DNA of 9,913 nt from positions 1-9,913 of the forward strand of contig JACRGW010000053.1 of NCBI GenBank assembly GCA_016212195.1, in the 5' to 3' direction. The translations under genes and the position numbers were made by a program. The DNA comes from Nitrospirota bacterium. GTDB taxonomy: Bacteria > Nitrospirota > Thermodesulfovibrionia > JACRGW01. This document shows, in pieces, positions 1 through 6,692 of this stretch. The stretch's first letter is position 1. Each line of letters starts with the position of its first letter. The notes below the pieces were generated by a model, which did not search any database, was not told where the DNA came from, and saw nothing but the letters and a program-made list of their open reading frames with translations.

Positions 1-2
1 TG

Positions 3-500
3 GGGTTAGGTTCTGTCATCGGCGGTATCGTGGCCGACAGGATAGGTGTAAGTGCTATCCTTGCAGGGATTCTTACATGTGTTCCTGTCTTTGCCTTTGC
101 GAGGTTCATGCCTGCTAAGACAGTAGAAGGTGCAAGGGCATTGGCAGATATCAGGGGTTTTGAGGAGTTTCTGGGCAGGGCAGAAAAGGACAGGCTGGAG
201 AGGATGAAGGATGAGAACCTCTTCTCAAAATTCCTTCCCTATGCGATGGCACTTAATGTAGAAGATAACTGGGCAGAGGCATTTGAGGGAATATATCAGA
301 TACCTCCTGAATGGTATTCATCTCCAGGTGGCATTAAAAGTTTCAGCACAGGTAGTTTTACTTCTAATCTAAGTAGTGCGATGTCGAGCATCGGGACTGC
401 CATGGCTTCAGCCCCGAGGAGTAGCGGCGGGAGCGGCTTCTCCAGTGGGGGCGGGTCTTCAGGAGGCGGCTCCGGAGGCGGTGGCGGAGGGAGCTGGTAA
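3..500 (+). CDS. DUF2207-type membrane protein, C-terminal part
   Basis: The frame is open to the left edge, so this is the C-terminal 165 codons of a longer gene; a GTG at 30 is internal and not a likely start. What remains begins with a hydrophobic stretch of about 35 residues ending near ARFMPAKT, fitting one or two membrane helices. A soluble segment follows, with the pattern RGFEEFLGRAEKDRLE, then LPYAMALNVEDNWAEAF. The last 60 residues are low-complexity Ser/Gly and end GGGGGGSW. That order (membrane helix, 'GF-EFL--AEKDRL' block, 'LPYA-AL-V---W', Gly-rich tail) is typical of the DUF2207 (YciQ-like) predicted membrane proteins, whose biochemical role is not known to me. It stops 2 bases before the convergent MFS gene, leaving no room for a separate terminator. 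Confidence 0.8.
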   Translation, partial: GLGSVIGGIVADRIGVSAILAGILTCVPVFAFARFMPAKTVEGARALADIRGFEEFLGRAEKDRLERMKDENLFSKFLPYAMALNVEDNWAEAFEGIYQIPPEWYSSPGGIKSFSTGSFTSNLSSAMSSIGTAMASAPRSSGGSGFSSGGGSSGGGSGGGGGGSW

Positions 501-502
501 AC

Positions 503-1738
503 CTATAACTTCAGCATCTCCGGTCTTCTCCAGTAGAGCAGAATAATAGTAATAAGACAGAGCGTCCCTCCGATGGTTACTGCTGAATCTGTTCCGAATC
601 TCTCTGCCATATATCCAATGATGAGATTTCCCATGGGGGCGAATCCCAGGAATACGAGGGCGAAGGCACTCATTACCCTGCCTCGCAGATCATCTGGAAC
701 AGATAACTGAAGGAGGCTGTTTGCTGTAGCCATAAGACTTATCATTCCCAACCCGCCGAGGAAAAGCATAAAATGTGATAGCCAGATGACCTCTGATATT
801 GAGAATATAATAAGGCTGAGCGAGAAGATGATCCCCGAAGAGGCAACAAGGAGTCCCTTCTTCCTTATATCTGCTCTGAAGGCAAGGAAGATTGCACCGA
901 TGAATGCCCCTGCCCCAGCGGAACTCATAAGCAGACCAAGACCTGTCGGTCCTATTTTTAATATATCCCTCGCAAATACAGGCATAAGTGTGAGGAAGGG
1001 GATACCGAGGAGGCTGATAATCGCAACAAGGAGTATTAATGTAAAAACCTTTGACTCATCCCTCATAAATCTTAACCCCTCAAGGATCTTTTCCTTAAAA
1101 CCTCCGGTGGATACATCCTTCTTGTTACCTGAAAAGGTCATCTTAAAAAGTCCGACTATTACAGGAATAAAGCTGAAGGCATTTATATAGAAACAGATCT
1201 CGAGTCCCAGATATCCTATAAGGAGTCCGGCAGCAGCAGGGCCTATTATCCTTGCTGCATTAAAGGCTGCAGAATTAAGGGCAATGGCGTTCAGAAGGTC
1301 TTCCCTTCCTACCATCTCTATCTGAAAGGATTGTCTCGCAGGGATGTCGAAGGCATTTACGATTCCAAATAAAGTGGCAAGTAAGAGGATGTGCCACACC
1401 TTTACCGCATCTATTGATGTCAGGACTGCAAGAAGAAATGAGAGAATCATCGAAAAGATCTGTGTCAGAATGATTATCATCCTCTTCTGAACCCTGTCAG
1501 CTACCACTCCTCCGATTAGTGTAAAAAGAAGGACAGGTAGTGAGCCTGCTGCTCCGACAAGTCCGAGGTAGAAAGGAGAATCTGTGAGTTTCAGAACAAG
1601 CCATCCCTGTGCAACATACTGTACCCATGTACCTGTAAAGGATATTAGTTGACCTGTCCAGAAGAGCCTGAAATTCCTGTGCCTTAGTGCAGAAAATGCC
1701 TGAGATGAAAAGAACGATCTTATTTCCATAGGTCTCAC
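503..1738 (-). CDS. MFS transporter, EntS/MFS_3-like exporter
   Basis: A complete 411-residue major facilitator with about 12 hydrophobic segments, the usual size for the family. The N-terminus reads ALRHRNFRLFWTGQLIS (residues 17-33), the standard opening of MFS_3/EntS-like permeases. The MFS motif A loop is GGVVADRVQKR at residues 76-86, between helices 2 and 3, and NAFDIPARQSF (128-138) is another hallmark of this branch, near the helix 4-5 region. A basic central loop (about 203-230) separates the two halves. Relatives export siderophores, macrolides or other small molecules by proton antiport; the substrate here cannot be read from sequence. The start is uncertain: the outer start is GTG at 1736-1738, and an in-frame ATG three codons later (1727-1729) is equally acceptable. 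Neither has a strong Shine-Dalgarno. There is no neighbouring regulator or membrane-fusion gene to suggest a substrate. Confidence 0.9.
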   Translation of the reverse strand: MRPMEIRSFFSSQAFSALRHRNFRLFWTGQLISFTGTWVQYVAQGWLVLKLTDSPFYLGLVGAAGSLPVLLFTLIGGVVADRVQKRMIIILTQIFSMILSFLLAVLTSIDAVKVWHILLLATLFGIVNAFDIPARQSFQIEMVGREDLLNAIALNSAAFNAARIIGPAAAGLLIGYLGLEICFYINAFSFIPVIVGLFKMTFSGNKKDVSTGGFKEKILEGLRFMRDESKVFTLILLVAIISLLGIPFLTLMPVFARDILKIGPTGLGLLMSSAGAGAFIGAIFLAFRADIRKKGLLVASSGIIFSLSLIIFSISEVIWLSHFMLFLGGLGMISLMATANSLLQLSVPDDLRGRVMSAFALVFLGFAPMGNLIIGYMAERFGTDSAVTIGGTLCLITIILLYWRRPEMLKL

Positions 1739-1810
1739 ATTCTAACATAAGGATAGTTCCTTTTTATAATTCTACTTGAAATTTTTCTGCTATAGATTTA
1801 AATTAGTTAA

Positions 1811-1856
1811 AAATCCCCCTCAGTCCCCCTTTGGTAAAGGGGGATTTAGGGAGATT
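1811..1856. repeat. Nested inverted repeat (CCCCC/GGGGG hairpin)
   Basis: A perfect inner stem, TCCCCCTTT (1824-1832) with AAAGGGGGA (1836-1844), has a three-base loop. An outer, imperfect pair, AATCCCCC (1812-1819) with GGGAGATT (1849-1856), has one mismatch. Together they make a double-hairpin element of about 46 bp in the gap between the minus-strand MFS gene and the plus-strand small ORF. From memory, similar C5/G5 palindromes are scattered in intergenic DNA of many Nitrospirota and Desulfobacterota genomes. It lacks a U-tract, so a REP/MITE-like repeat is more likely than an intrinsic terminator. Confidence 0.7.
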
Positions 1857-1889
1857 ATCCATCAAATATCAAAGCCTTAAGCTTTTAGT

Positions 1890-1895
1890 TATAAT
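1890..1895 (+). promoter_or_regulatory. Putative -10 box for the small membrane protein gene
   Basis: A perfect TATAAT lies 31 bases before the chosen ATG, leaving room for a short leader that carries the GGGAGG ribosome site at 1911-1916. No convincing -35 hexamer is seen 16-18 bases upstream, so the promoter call is tentative. Confidence 0.4.
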
Positions 1896-1920
1896 AATTT
1901 CATATTGATAGGGAGGAATG

Positions 1921-2079
1921 ATGTTTACGAAATGGATGAAGATTGGAGGACTTTTGATGGTCGTCGGTATTGCAATAATGTTTTTGTCAGGCGGACATAG
2001 CCAGGGAGGAGTTGCCCTCGGTATCTTTACAGCCTTTGTCGGTTTAGCCCTTTTCATATATGACGGAATAAAAAGCTAA
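1921..2079 (+). CDS. Small two-helix membrane protein, 52 aa
   Basis: A short ORF of 52 codons starting MFTKWMKIGG and ending FIYDGIKS. Two hydrophobic stretches (about residues 9-23, LLMVVGIAIMFLS-like, and 30-47, VALGIFTAFVGLALF-like) are joined by a polar turn, SGGHSQGG, giving a helical hairpin with a basic N-terminus. The ribosome site GGGAGG at 1911-1916 is 4 bases before this ATG. The preceding in-frame ATG at 1918 is only 1 base from the site and so less likely, though it would give 53 aa. A TATAAT box lies upstream. I do not recognise a family. The clear ribosome site, promoter-like box, membrane pattern and stop before the next intergenic region support a real gene over the antisense frame on the other strand. 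It may be transcribed on its own or read into mrcA, which starts 120 bases later. Confidence 0.65.
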   Translation: MFTKWMKIGGLLMVVGIAIMFLSGGHSQGGVALGIFTAFVGLALFIYDGIKS

Positions 2080-2092
2080 ACCCCTTTCCTTC

Positions 2093-2157
2093 TGTTATTT
2101 TGAGGCAAAGCCGAAGAATCAATAAAGCCGAGACCCTTCGATTCACTCAGGGTAACA
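2093..2157. repeat. Dispersed intergenic repeat, copy A
   Basis: A 65-bp element bounded by TGTTA (2093-2097) and its complement TAACA (2153-2157). Its right half, 2130-2155, recurs exactly as a 26-base reverse complement at 9215-9240, and its architecture (TGTYA start, AGACCC near the middle, CAGGGT near the end) matches the element at 5029-5090. It lies in the leader of mrcA. It looks like a member of a non-coding palindromic repeat family rather than an insertion sequence: it encodes nothing and has no target duplication that I can see. Confidence 0.7.
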
Positions 2158-2199
2158 AGTTAAAAAGAAAGAGCAACATCTTTAAAGAGGTACTTTTAT

Positions 2200-4545
2200 A
2201 TGAACGGTAAGATAGGAACAATAGTCATTCTCACCATATCAGTCATTCTCGTATCAGGTGCTGGTGCCTTCTATGGTCTGACAAAAGATCTCCCTGAAGT
2301 AGGTTTCTTAAAAAACCAGCATCCGCCTGAGGGAACAAAGGTCTACTCTGACGATGAACAGCTGATAGGTGAATTCAGGATAGAAAAGGGAATACCTGTC
2401 CATATTAAGGAAATTCCTAAGAATCTTATAAATGCCGTTCTGGCCATTGAGGATTCACGGTTTTACAAACATAAGGGTCTCGATTATATCGCAATTGCGA
2501 GGGCACTCGTTAAGGATATAATCTCTATCGAGATAAAAGAGGGTGGAAGTACTATAACCCAGCAGTTAGCTAAGGTTCTCTTCCTAACACCTGAGAAGAG
2601 CCTTCAAAGGAAGGTTAAAGAAGCATTTTTAGCGACAAGGATTGAAAGTAACCTCACAAAGGATGAGATTCTGGAACTTTACCTTAACAAGATTTATTTC
2701 GGACACGGTGCCTATGGGGTTGAGATGGCCTCCAGAACCTATTTCGGAAAATCTGTTGATGAACTCAGTCTCGCAGAATCTGCAATGTTAGCTGGTCTGA
2801 TAAGGGCCCCAAATACCTATTCTCCCTATAATGACCTTTCAAAGGCACGACACCGCCAGTTTATTGTCCTGAGAAGGATGGAAGAGGAAGGGTTTATAAC
2901 CAAACAGGAAGTCGAAAAAACATGGAAACAACCCATCTATCTTTCAAGCCTGAGAGAAAAAGTGAATGATGCACCTTATTTTCTCGAATATATAAGGCAG
3001 TATCTCGAGACAAAGTATGGAACAGAGATGGTCTATAAGGGCAGCCTTAAGGTTTACACTACGCTGAACCGCGGAATGCAGGCAATGGCTGTAAAGGCAC
3101 TGCAGGAAGGACTGAGGGAACTTGATAAAAGACAGGGTTATAGAGGACCTTTAGCCCGAAAAAAAATAGATCCTGCGAAAACTAATATTAAGGATGAAGA
3201 GGAAATTTTCCGTCCTGTTGTTATGACAGAAGGGGATATCTTTAACGGCACAGTTATAAAGGTTACGCCCCAGTATGCTATCGTAAAAGCCAGGGGTGTT
3301 ACAGGTAAGATCGGTATCGAGGATATGGCATGGATAAAAAAAGGGATAGATGGAGGAAAGACCAAAGAGACAAAATCTCTTAAGGCATCAGATATACTTA
3401 AGGTAGGAGATGTAATAAAGGTAAGGTTAAAATCTATTAAGGGAAAATCTCGAACAGTCTCCTTTGCCCTGGAGCAAGACCCTGTTATAGAAGGGGCGAT
3501 TATAGCTATCGAGGTTCATACAGGTTATATAAGGGCAATGGTTGGAGGGTATGATTTTCAGAGAAGTGAATTCAACAGGGCTGTTCAATCCAACCGTCAG
3601 GCAGGTTCTGCATTTAAACCTATCATCTATGCAGCAGCGCTGGATCACGGATTTACCCCTGCCAGTATTATTGTGGACGAACCTGTAACTTATGATGAGA
3701 CCCTTTTAGATCCGGGCTGGAGTCCAGAGAATTATGATGGTAAATACTATGGGCCTACAAGACTAAGAACTGCCCTTACATACTCAAGGAATGTGGTTAC
3801 TGTAAAACTCCTTGAGATGATAGGTATCACGCCTGTCATAGATTTGGCTACCCGTTTAGGGATCAAGAGAGATTTCCCCCATGATCTTACTTTAGCCCTC
3901 GGTTCCCTGAGCGTATCACCTTTAGAACTCACTTCGGCCTATGGTGTATTTGCTAATAATGGTTTTAAGGTAGAACCACTCGCAGTTAAGTATATAATGG
4001 ACTCAAATGGATACATACTCGAGAACAATGAACCCCAGGGTAGACAGACAATAAGTCCACAAACCGCCTTCCTTATAACATCTATGATGGAGGATGTTGT
4101 GAAAGAAGGAACAGGCTGGAGGGCAAGGGCCCTCAAACGTCCTGTATCAGGAAAGACAGGGACAACTAATGAATATATAGATGCATGGTTTATAGGTTAT
4201 ACACCTGACTTAATTGCAGGGGTGTGGGTCGGTTTTGACAACAGGCAGAGCCTCGGCAAACAGGAAACAGGGGCAAGGGCAGCAAGCCCCATCTGGGTCA
4301 AATTTATGGACTGGGTCATGAAGGATAAACCGATCGAGGATTTCTCTATCCCGGCTGATATAGTAATGGCTGAGATAGACCCTGAAACAGGCCTTCTAAC
4401 AAATAAGGAGCGTGGTGAAGTTATTACAGAGTTTTTCAAGAAGGGAACCGCCCCCATAAAATATTCACCTCCCAAGGCGGATATCCCTGCATTAATTGGA
4501 CCCAAGAAAATAGAAAGGGACAGATCCACCCTGGATATCGATTAA
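2200..4545 (+). CDS. mrcA: Class A penicillin-binding protein (PBP1A family)
   Basis: A bifunctional peptidoglycan synthase of 781 aa that polymerises lipid II into glycan strands and cross-links the stem peptides in the periplasm. An N-terminal signal-anchor helix spans about residues 5-25. The glycosyltransferase domain (about 50-225) carries the catalytic-glutamate motif EDSRFYKHKG (84-93), GGSTITQQL (115-123) and the ELYLNKIYFGHGAYG block (159-173). An OB-like insert (about 335-425; GTVIKVTPQYAIVKARGVTG) typical of PBP1A-type enzymes follows. The transpeptidase domain has SxxK with nucleophile Ser470 and Lys473 (GSAFKP), SxN at 529-531 (SRN) and KTG at 652-654 (GKTGTT). All catalytic motifs are intact and the length is normal. 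AAAGAGGT at 2184-2191 is a ribosome site about 9 bases before the ATG. It stands as its own unit: a repeat precedes it and its stop overlaps that of convergent vanZ. The symbol ponA would be equally valid. Confidence 0.95.
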   Translation: MNGKIGTIVILTISVILVSGAGAFYGLTKDLPEVGFLKNQHPPEGTKVYSDDEQLIGEFRIEKGIPVHIKEIPKNLINAVLAIEDSRFYKHKGLDYIAIARALVKDIISIEIKEGGSTITQQLAKVLFLTPEKSLQRKVKEAFLATRIESNLTKDEILELYLNKIYFGHGAYGVEMASRTYFGKSVDELSLAESAMLAGLIRAPNTYSPYNDLSKARHRQFIVLRRMEEEGFITKQEVEKTWKQPIYLSSLREKVNDAPYFLEYIRQYLETKYGTEMVYKGSLKVYTTLNRGMQAMAVKALQEGLRELDKRQGYRGPLARKKIDPAKTNIKDEEEIFRPVVMTEGDIFNGTVIKVTPQYAIVKARGVTGKIGIEDMAWIKKGIDGGKTKETKSLKASDILKVGDVIKVRLKSIKGKSRTVSFALEQDPVIEGAIIAIEVHTGYIRAMVGGYDFQRSEFNRAVQSNRQAGSAFKPIIYAAALDHGFTPASIIVDEPVTYDETLLDPGWSPENYDGKYYGPTRLRTALTYSRNVVTVKLLEMIGITPVIDLATRLGIKRDFPHDLTLALGSLSVSPLELTSAYGVFANNGFKVEPLAVKYIMDSNGYILENNEPQGRQTISPQTAFLITSMMEDVVKEGTGWRARALKRPVSGKTGTTNEYIDAWFIGYTPDLIAGVWVGFDNRQSLGKQETGARAASPIWVKFMDWVMKDKPIEDFSIPADIVMAEIDPETGLLTNKERGEVITEFFKKGTAPIKYSPPKADIPALIGPKKIERDRSTLDID

Positions 4546-5012
4546 TCCTTTAGCCCTTTTCTTCTAATCCCTTTCCAATTCCGAGAGATAACATATATCT
4601 TTAAAAAGAATAATGATGAGGCAGCACCTGCCGAATCTATGAATATGTCAAGTAAGGAAGCGGTACGTTCAGAAACAAAGGATTGGTGAAATTCATCCAC
4701 TATGGCATAAATAACTGAAAGGAAAAAAGAGACAAGATAAAATGGATAGTGTCTCTCTTCCCACACCTTTCTTAATGTCCTGACCCAGAGAAGGCTTAAA
4801 ATAGCAAACTCTATAAAGTGGCCTGACTTCCGGATAAAGGAATGTATCTTTGACAGTGTTGATTGAGAGGCTTCCGGAAACAGTGCATTCAGTATTGGCA
4901 GAAGGAATGTGGCTGTGTCTTCCTCAGAGAATCCTGAGGTTGAGAAAAGATAGATCAGGGCCATCCAGATAAACGGGGGAATCCAGATGCTGAACTTCTT
5001 TTTTGTCTTCAT
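4542..5012 (-). CDS. VanZ-like family membrane protein
   Basis: A complete 156-aa protein with four hydrophobic segments. The VanZ family signatures are present: IRKSGHFIEFAILSLLW near residues 64-80 (family pattern RK-GH--EYA-L--L) and YAIVDEFHQSFVSERTAS near 101-118 (A--DEFHQ-F---R--S), followed by LLDIFIDSAGA (118-128). VanZ was named from teicoplanin resistance, but most chromosomal members like this have no proven role, and no vancomycin-resistance genes are nearby. AGGAAT lies about 8 bases before the ATG. Its TAA overlaps the TAA of convergent mrcA within a single TTAA. It is downstream of the HAD gene on the same strand, separated by a 93-base gap filled mostly by a palindromic repeat that may interrupt read-through. 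Confidence 0.88.
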   Translation of the reverse strand: MKTKKKFSIWIPPFIWMALIYLFSTSGFSEEDTATFLLPILNALFPEASQSTLSKIHSFIRKSGHFIEFAILSLLWVRTLRKVWEERHYPFYLVSFFLSVIYAIVDEFHQSFVSERTASLLDIFIDSAGAASSLFFLKIYVISRNWKGIRRKGLKD

Positions 5013-5028
5013 TTAAAAATTCCTATAC

Positions 5029-5090
5029 TGTCATGCTGAACTTGTTTCAGCATCTAATAATAAAAGACCCTGAACCAAGTTCAGGGTGAC
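5029..5090. repeat. Dispersed intergenic repeat, copy B, two hairpins
   Basis: Two perfect hairpins sit side by side: ATGCTGAA (5033-5040) with TTCAGCAT (5046-5053) across a 5-base loop, and ACCCTGAAC (5067-5075) with GTTCAGGGT (5079-5087) across a 3-base loop. The element is bounded by TGTCA on the left and TGAC on the right. It shares layout and size with copy A. Read on the minus strand, the second stem is followed by a T-rich CTTTTATTATT, so it could also act as a terminator after the HAD gene and before vanZ. That function is inferred. Confidence 0.75.
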
Positions 5091-5105
5091 CTTTTTGAAA
5101 TGGTT

Positions 5106-5762
5106 TCATTCGATGATCTCTTGCAATTCAAGGATATCATCTATCAAAAAGTCAGGTTCTGCACTAAGGATTTCGTCCCTCCCCCTGTATCCATATGTAA
5201 CCCCGCATGTAAGAACCCCAGCCCCCTTGCCTGCCTTTATGTCTGTAGGGCTATCCCCAATCATCACGACCCTGCTCTTTTTTACATCAAAAACATCAAG
5301 AACCTTAATTATAGAGTCAGGGAAAGGTTTCTTTCTTCCAATGCTATCGCCTCCCAGAACAATATCAAAATAATGGATGATACCAAGTCCCTCCAGGAGA
5401 TCCTTTGTGAGGCTCTCGAGTTTATTCGATATAACAGCCTTCTTCTTTCTTTTGAAATACTCAAGGAGATCTACCACATTTGGGTATATATAGGTATTAT
5501 CAGTTAGATGGGATGAATAGTATTCGAGAAATAGAGAACGTGCCCTTTCGAGAAATTCTTTATGGGGACCCAAGGTCTTCTCTATCAGTTTTGTTATTCC
5601 TTCTCCAACAAACCCTCTTATGGTATCGACATCGAAAACAGAGAGTCCTAAAGTATTGAGTGCATAATTTACACTGTTGGTTATATCTGATATGGAATCA
5701 ACGAGGGTCCCGTCCTGGTCAAATATGATGAGATCTACTACCTTTTTCTGGATTGACTCCAT
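5106..5762 (-). CDS. HAD-superfamily hydrolase, phosphoglycolate phosphatase-like
   Basis: A 218-aa subfamily IA haloacid dehalogenase-fold phosphatase with all four motifs. Motif I is FDQDGTLVDS (residues 14-23), with nucleophile Asp15 and acid/base Asp17; motif II is ISNK (111-114); motif III is the lysine in KKPFPDS (144-150); motif IV is GDSPTD (169-174). An alpha-helical cap occupies about residues 20-95. The length and GDSPTDIKAGKGAG...TYGYR pattern resemble Gph-like phosphoglycolate phosphatases, but pyrophosphatase (PpaX)-like or other sugar-phosphate substrates cannot be excluded, so no symbol is given. The start ATG lies 12 bases after the stop of the upstream chaperone gene with no strong Shine-Dalgarno, suggesting co-transcription and translational coupling. 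Confidence 0.9.
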   Translation of the reverse strand: MESIQKKVVDLIIFDQDGTLVDSISDITNSVNYALNTLGLSVFDVDTIRGFVGEGITKLIEKTLGPHKEFLERARSLFLEYYSSHLTDNTYIYPNVVDLLEYFKRKKKAVISNKLESLTKDLLEGLGIIHYFDIVLGGDSIGRKKPFPDSIIKVLDVFDVKKSRVVMIGDSPTDIKAGKGAGVLTCGVTYGYRGRDEILSAEPDFLIDDILELQEIIE

Positions 5763-5774
5763 TACATTGGGGTA

Positions 5775-6482
5775 TTAACTTAAGACCTTCTCATTAATAA
5801 TTATCTTTGTCTTTTTCTTAAGGGTCTCCACATAGGAGACTAATGCCTTCTCCCTTTTCTCCTGAAGAATAAGGCCTGTCAGAATCCCCTTTACCTTCAG
5901 GAACTCTTCTTCTTTGAATGGCTTTCCGTCTGATCTCAGTCTTTCCATGAAGTATTCTTTAACCTCTTCATCTGTTACTACGACTGAATCACCCAAGAGC
6001 CTCCTTATTTTCTCTACTATGAGATTTTCTTTCTGCATCGTCTCAAAACCCTGAGGGGTGGTACGATTAAGCTGAAGGATTCTCATGTATATCTCCCTGT
6101 TAAACCTGCCATCTTTCTGAAAGGCAGGGTAGTTCATAATGAAATCTCTGATCTCCTCATCACTCACCTTGAGCCCTATCCTTTTTGCATCCTGAAGAAG
6201 GAGTCTCTTCTGGATAATTTCATCAATAGCCTTTCTCTTTAAATCCAACTTCTTAATAAGTTCCTGATCCAGTTTCTCCTGATACACCCTTTTATAGAAA
6301 TCAAAGAGCCTATCATAGGTATCTCTGTATTCATCGAGTCCTACCTTGTATTTTCCTACGGTTAATACCACATCACTTTTTGAATCATTAATCCCTCCAA
6401 CCCCCCACAGGACGAATGAAATAATCACAAGCCAGAAGAAGATAAAGAAAAATTTCATATGTCTGCGCATGAAGTCGAGCAT
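5775..6482 (-). CDS. SurA/PpiD-type N-terminal chaperone without PPIase domain
   Basis: A membrane-anchored periplasmic chaperone-like protein of 235 aa from the chosen ATG. It begins MLDFMRRHMKFFFIFFW, the characteristic start of PpiD/SurA_N_3 proteins, with one helix at about 8-28 that would leave the rest in the periplasm. The SurA N-terminal domain follows: VGKYKVGLDEYRDTY, then IDEIIQKRLLLQDAKRIGLKVSDEEI and FQKDGRFNREIYMRILQ, the highest-similarity blocks of the family. A VTDEEVKEYF helix and a lysine-rich C-terminal helix close it. The parvulin domain of about 100 residues found in PpiD and SurA is absent. The frame extends to an ATG at 6543-6545, adding 21 hydrophobic residues, and AGGAAG lies about 11 bases before that ATG. 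I prefer 6482 because it matches the family start, but the longer form is possible. It heads the minus-strand run with the HAD gene. Confidence 0.82.
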   Translation of the reverse strand: MLDFMRRHMKFFFIFFWLVIISFVLWGVGGINDSKSDVVLTVGKYKVGLDEYRDTYDRLFDFYKRVYQEKLDQELIKKLDLKRKAIDEIIQKRLLLQDAKRIGLKVSDEEIRDFIMNYPAFQKDGRFNREIYMRILQLNRTTPQGFETMQKENLIVEKIRRLLGDSVVVTDEEVKEYFMERLRSDGKPFKEEEFLKVKGILTGLILQEKREKALVSYVETLKKKTKIIINEKVLS

Positions 6483-6614
6483 AGCAGGTAGAATATAGAC
6501 AAAAATATTTAGAAAAGCAAGGGATTTTTCTTTAAAAACTGACATTAAAAGAGATACTTCCTGTATACCTTTTATGATAAAATACTATTTAAGGCATCCA
6601 ACCCTCAAGAAATG

Positions 6615-6626
6615 TGACTTAAGTCA
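6615..6626. promoter_or_regulatory. Putative FNR/HcpR-family operator
   Basis: TGACTTAAGTCA is a perfect 12-base palindrome of the form TGAC-N4-GTCA, the half-site spacing of the CRP/FNR superfamily and close to the TTGAC-N4-GTCAA type I recall for HcpR. Its centre (6620.5) lies about 42 bases upstream of the start site implied by the TATAAT at 6651-6656, as expected for a class II activator. It sits in the divergent region between the chaperone gene and dsrA, so it could act on either. The regulator is not in the window. Confidence 0.5.
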
Positions 6627-6650
6627 TATACTATACTTAGAAATTAAAAT

Positions 6651-6656
6651 TATAAT
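6651..6656 (+). promoter_or_regulatory. Putative -10 box of the dsrAB promoter
   Basis: TATAAT, with no good -35 hexamer at the proper distance. Transcription would start near 6662-6663, giving a leader of about 30 bases that includes the AAGGAGG ribosome site. Two overlapping TATACT boxes at 6627-6637 are alternatives but lie too close to the palindrome for activation. Confidence 0.45.
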
Positions 6657-6692
6657 TTGGCTTTCACACTTCAAATAAAAAAGGAGGAGAAT

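Noticed and set aside
786..1190. Plus-strand open frame of 134 codons opposite the MFS gene
   Set aside because: It is fully antisense to the MFS transporter, with no recognisable domain and no ribosome site.
1869..2057. Minus-strand open frame of 62 codons
   Set aside because: It is antisense to the small membrane protein, which has a ribosome site and promoter-like box; this frame has neither and an unlikely proline/lysine-rich composition.
4542..5012. Glycopeptide-resistance interpretation of the VanZ-like gene
   Set aside because: No vanHAX-type ligase, dehydrogenase or dipeptidase is nearby, and VanZ-family proteins are common in genomes without such resistance.
5086..5507. Two plus-strand open frames (95 and 135 codons) opposite the HAD gene
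   Set aside because: They overlap the repeat and lie antisense to the HAD phosphatase, with no protein family signal.
6657..6692. Upstream TTG start adding 12 residues to DsrA
   Set aside because: The extension contains the AAGGAGG ribosome site itself; the ATG at 6693 has ideal spacing and begins the DsrA homology.
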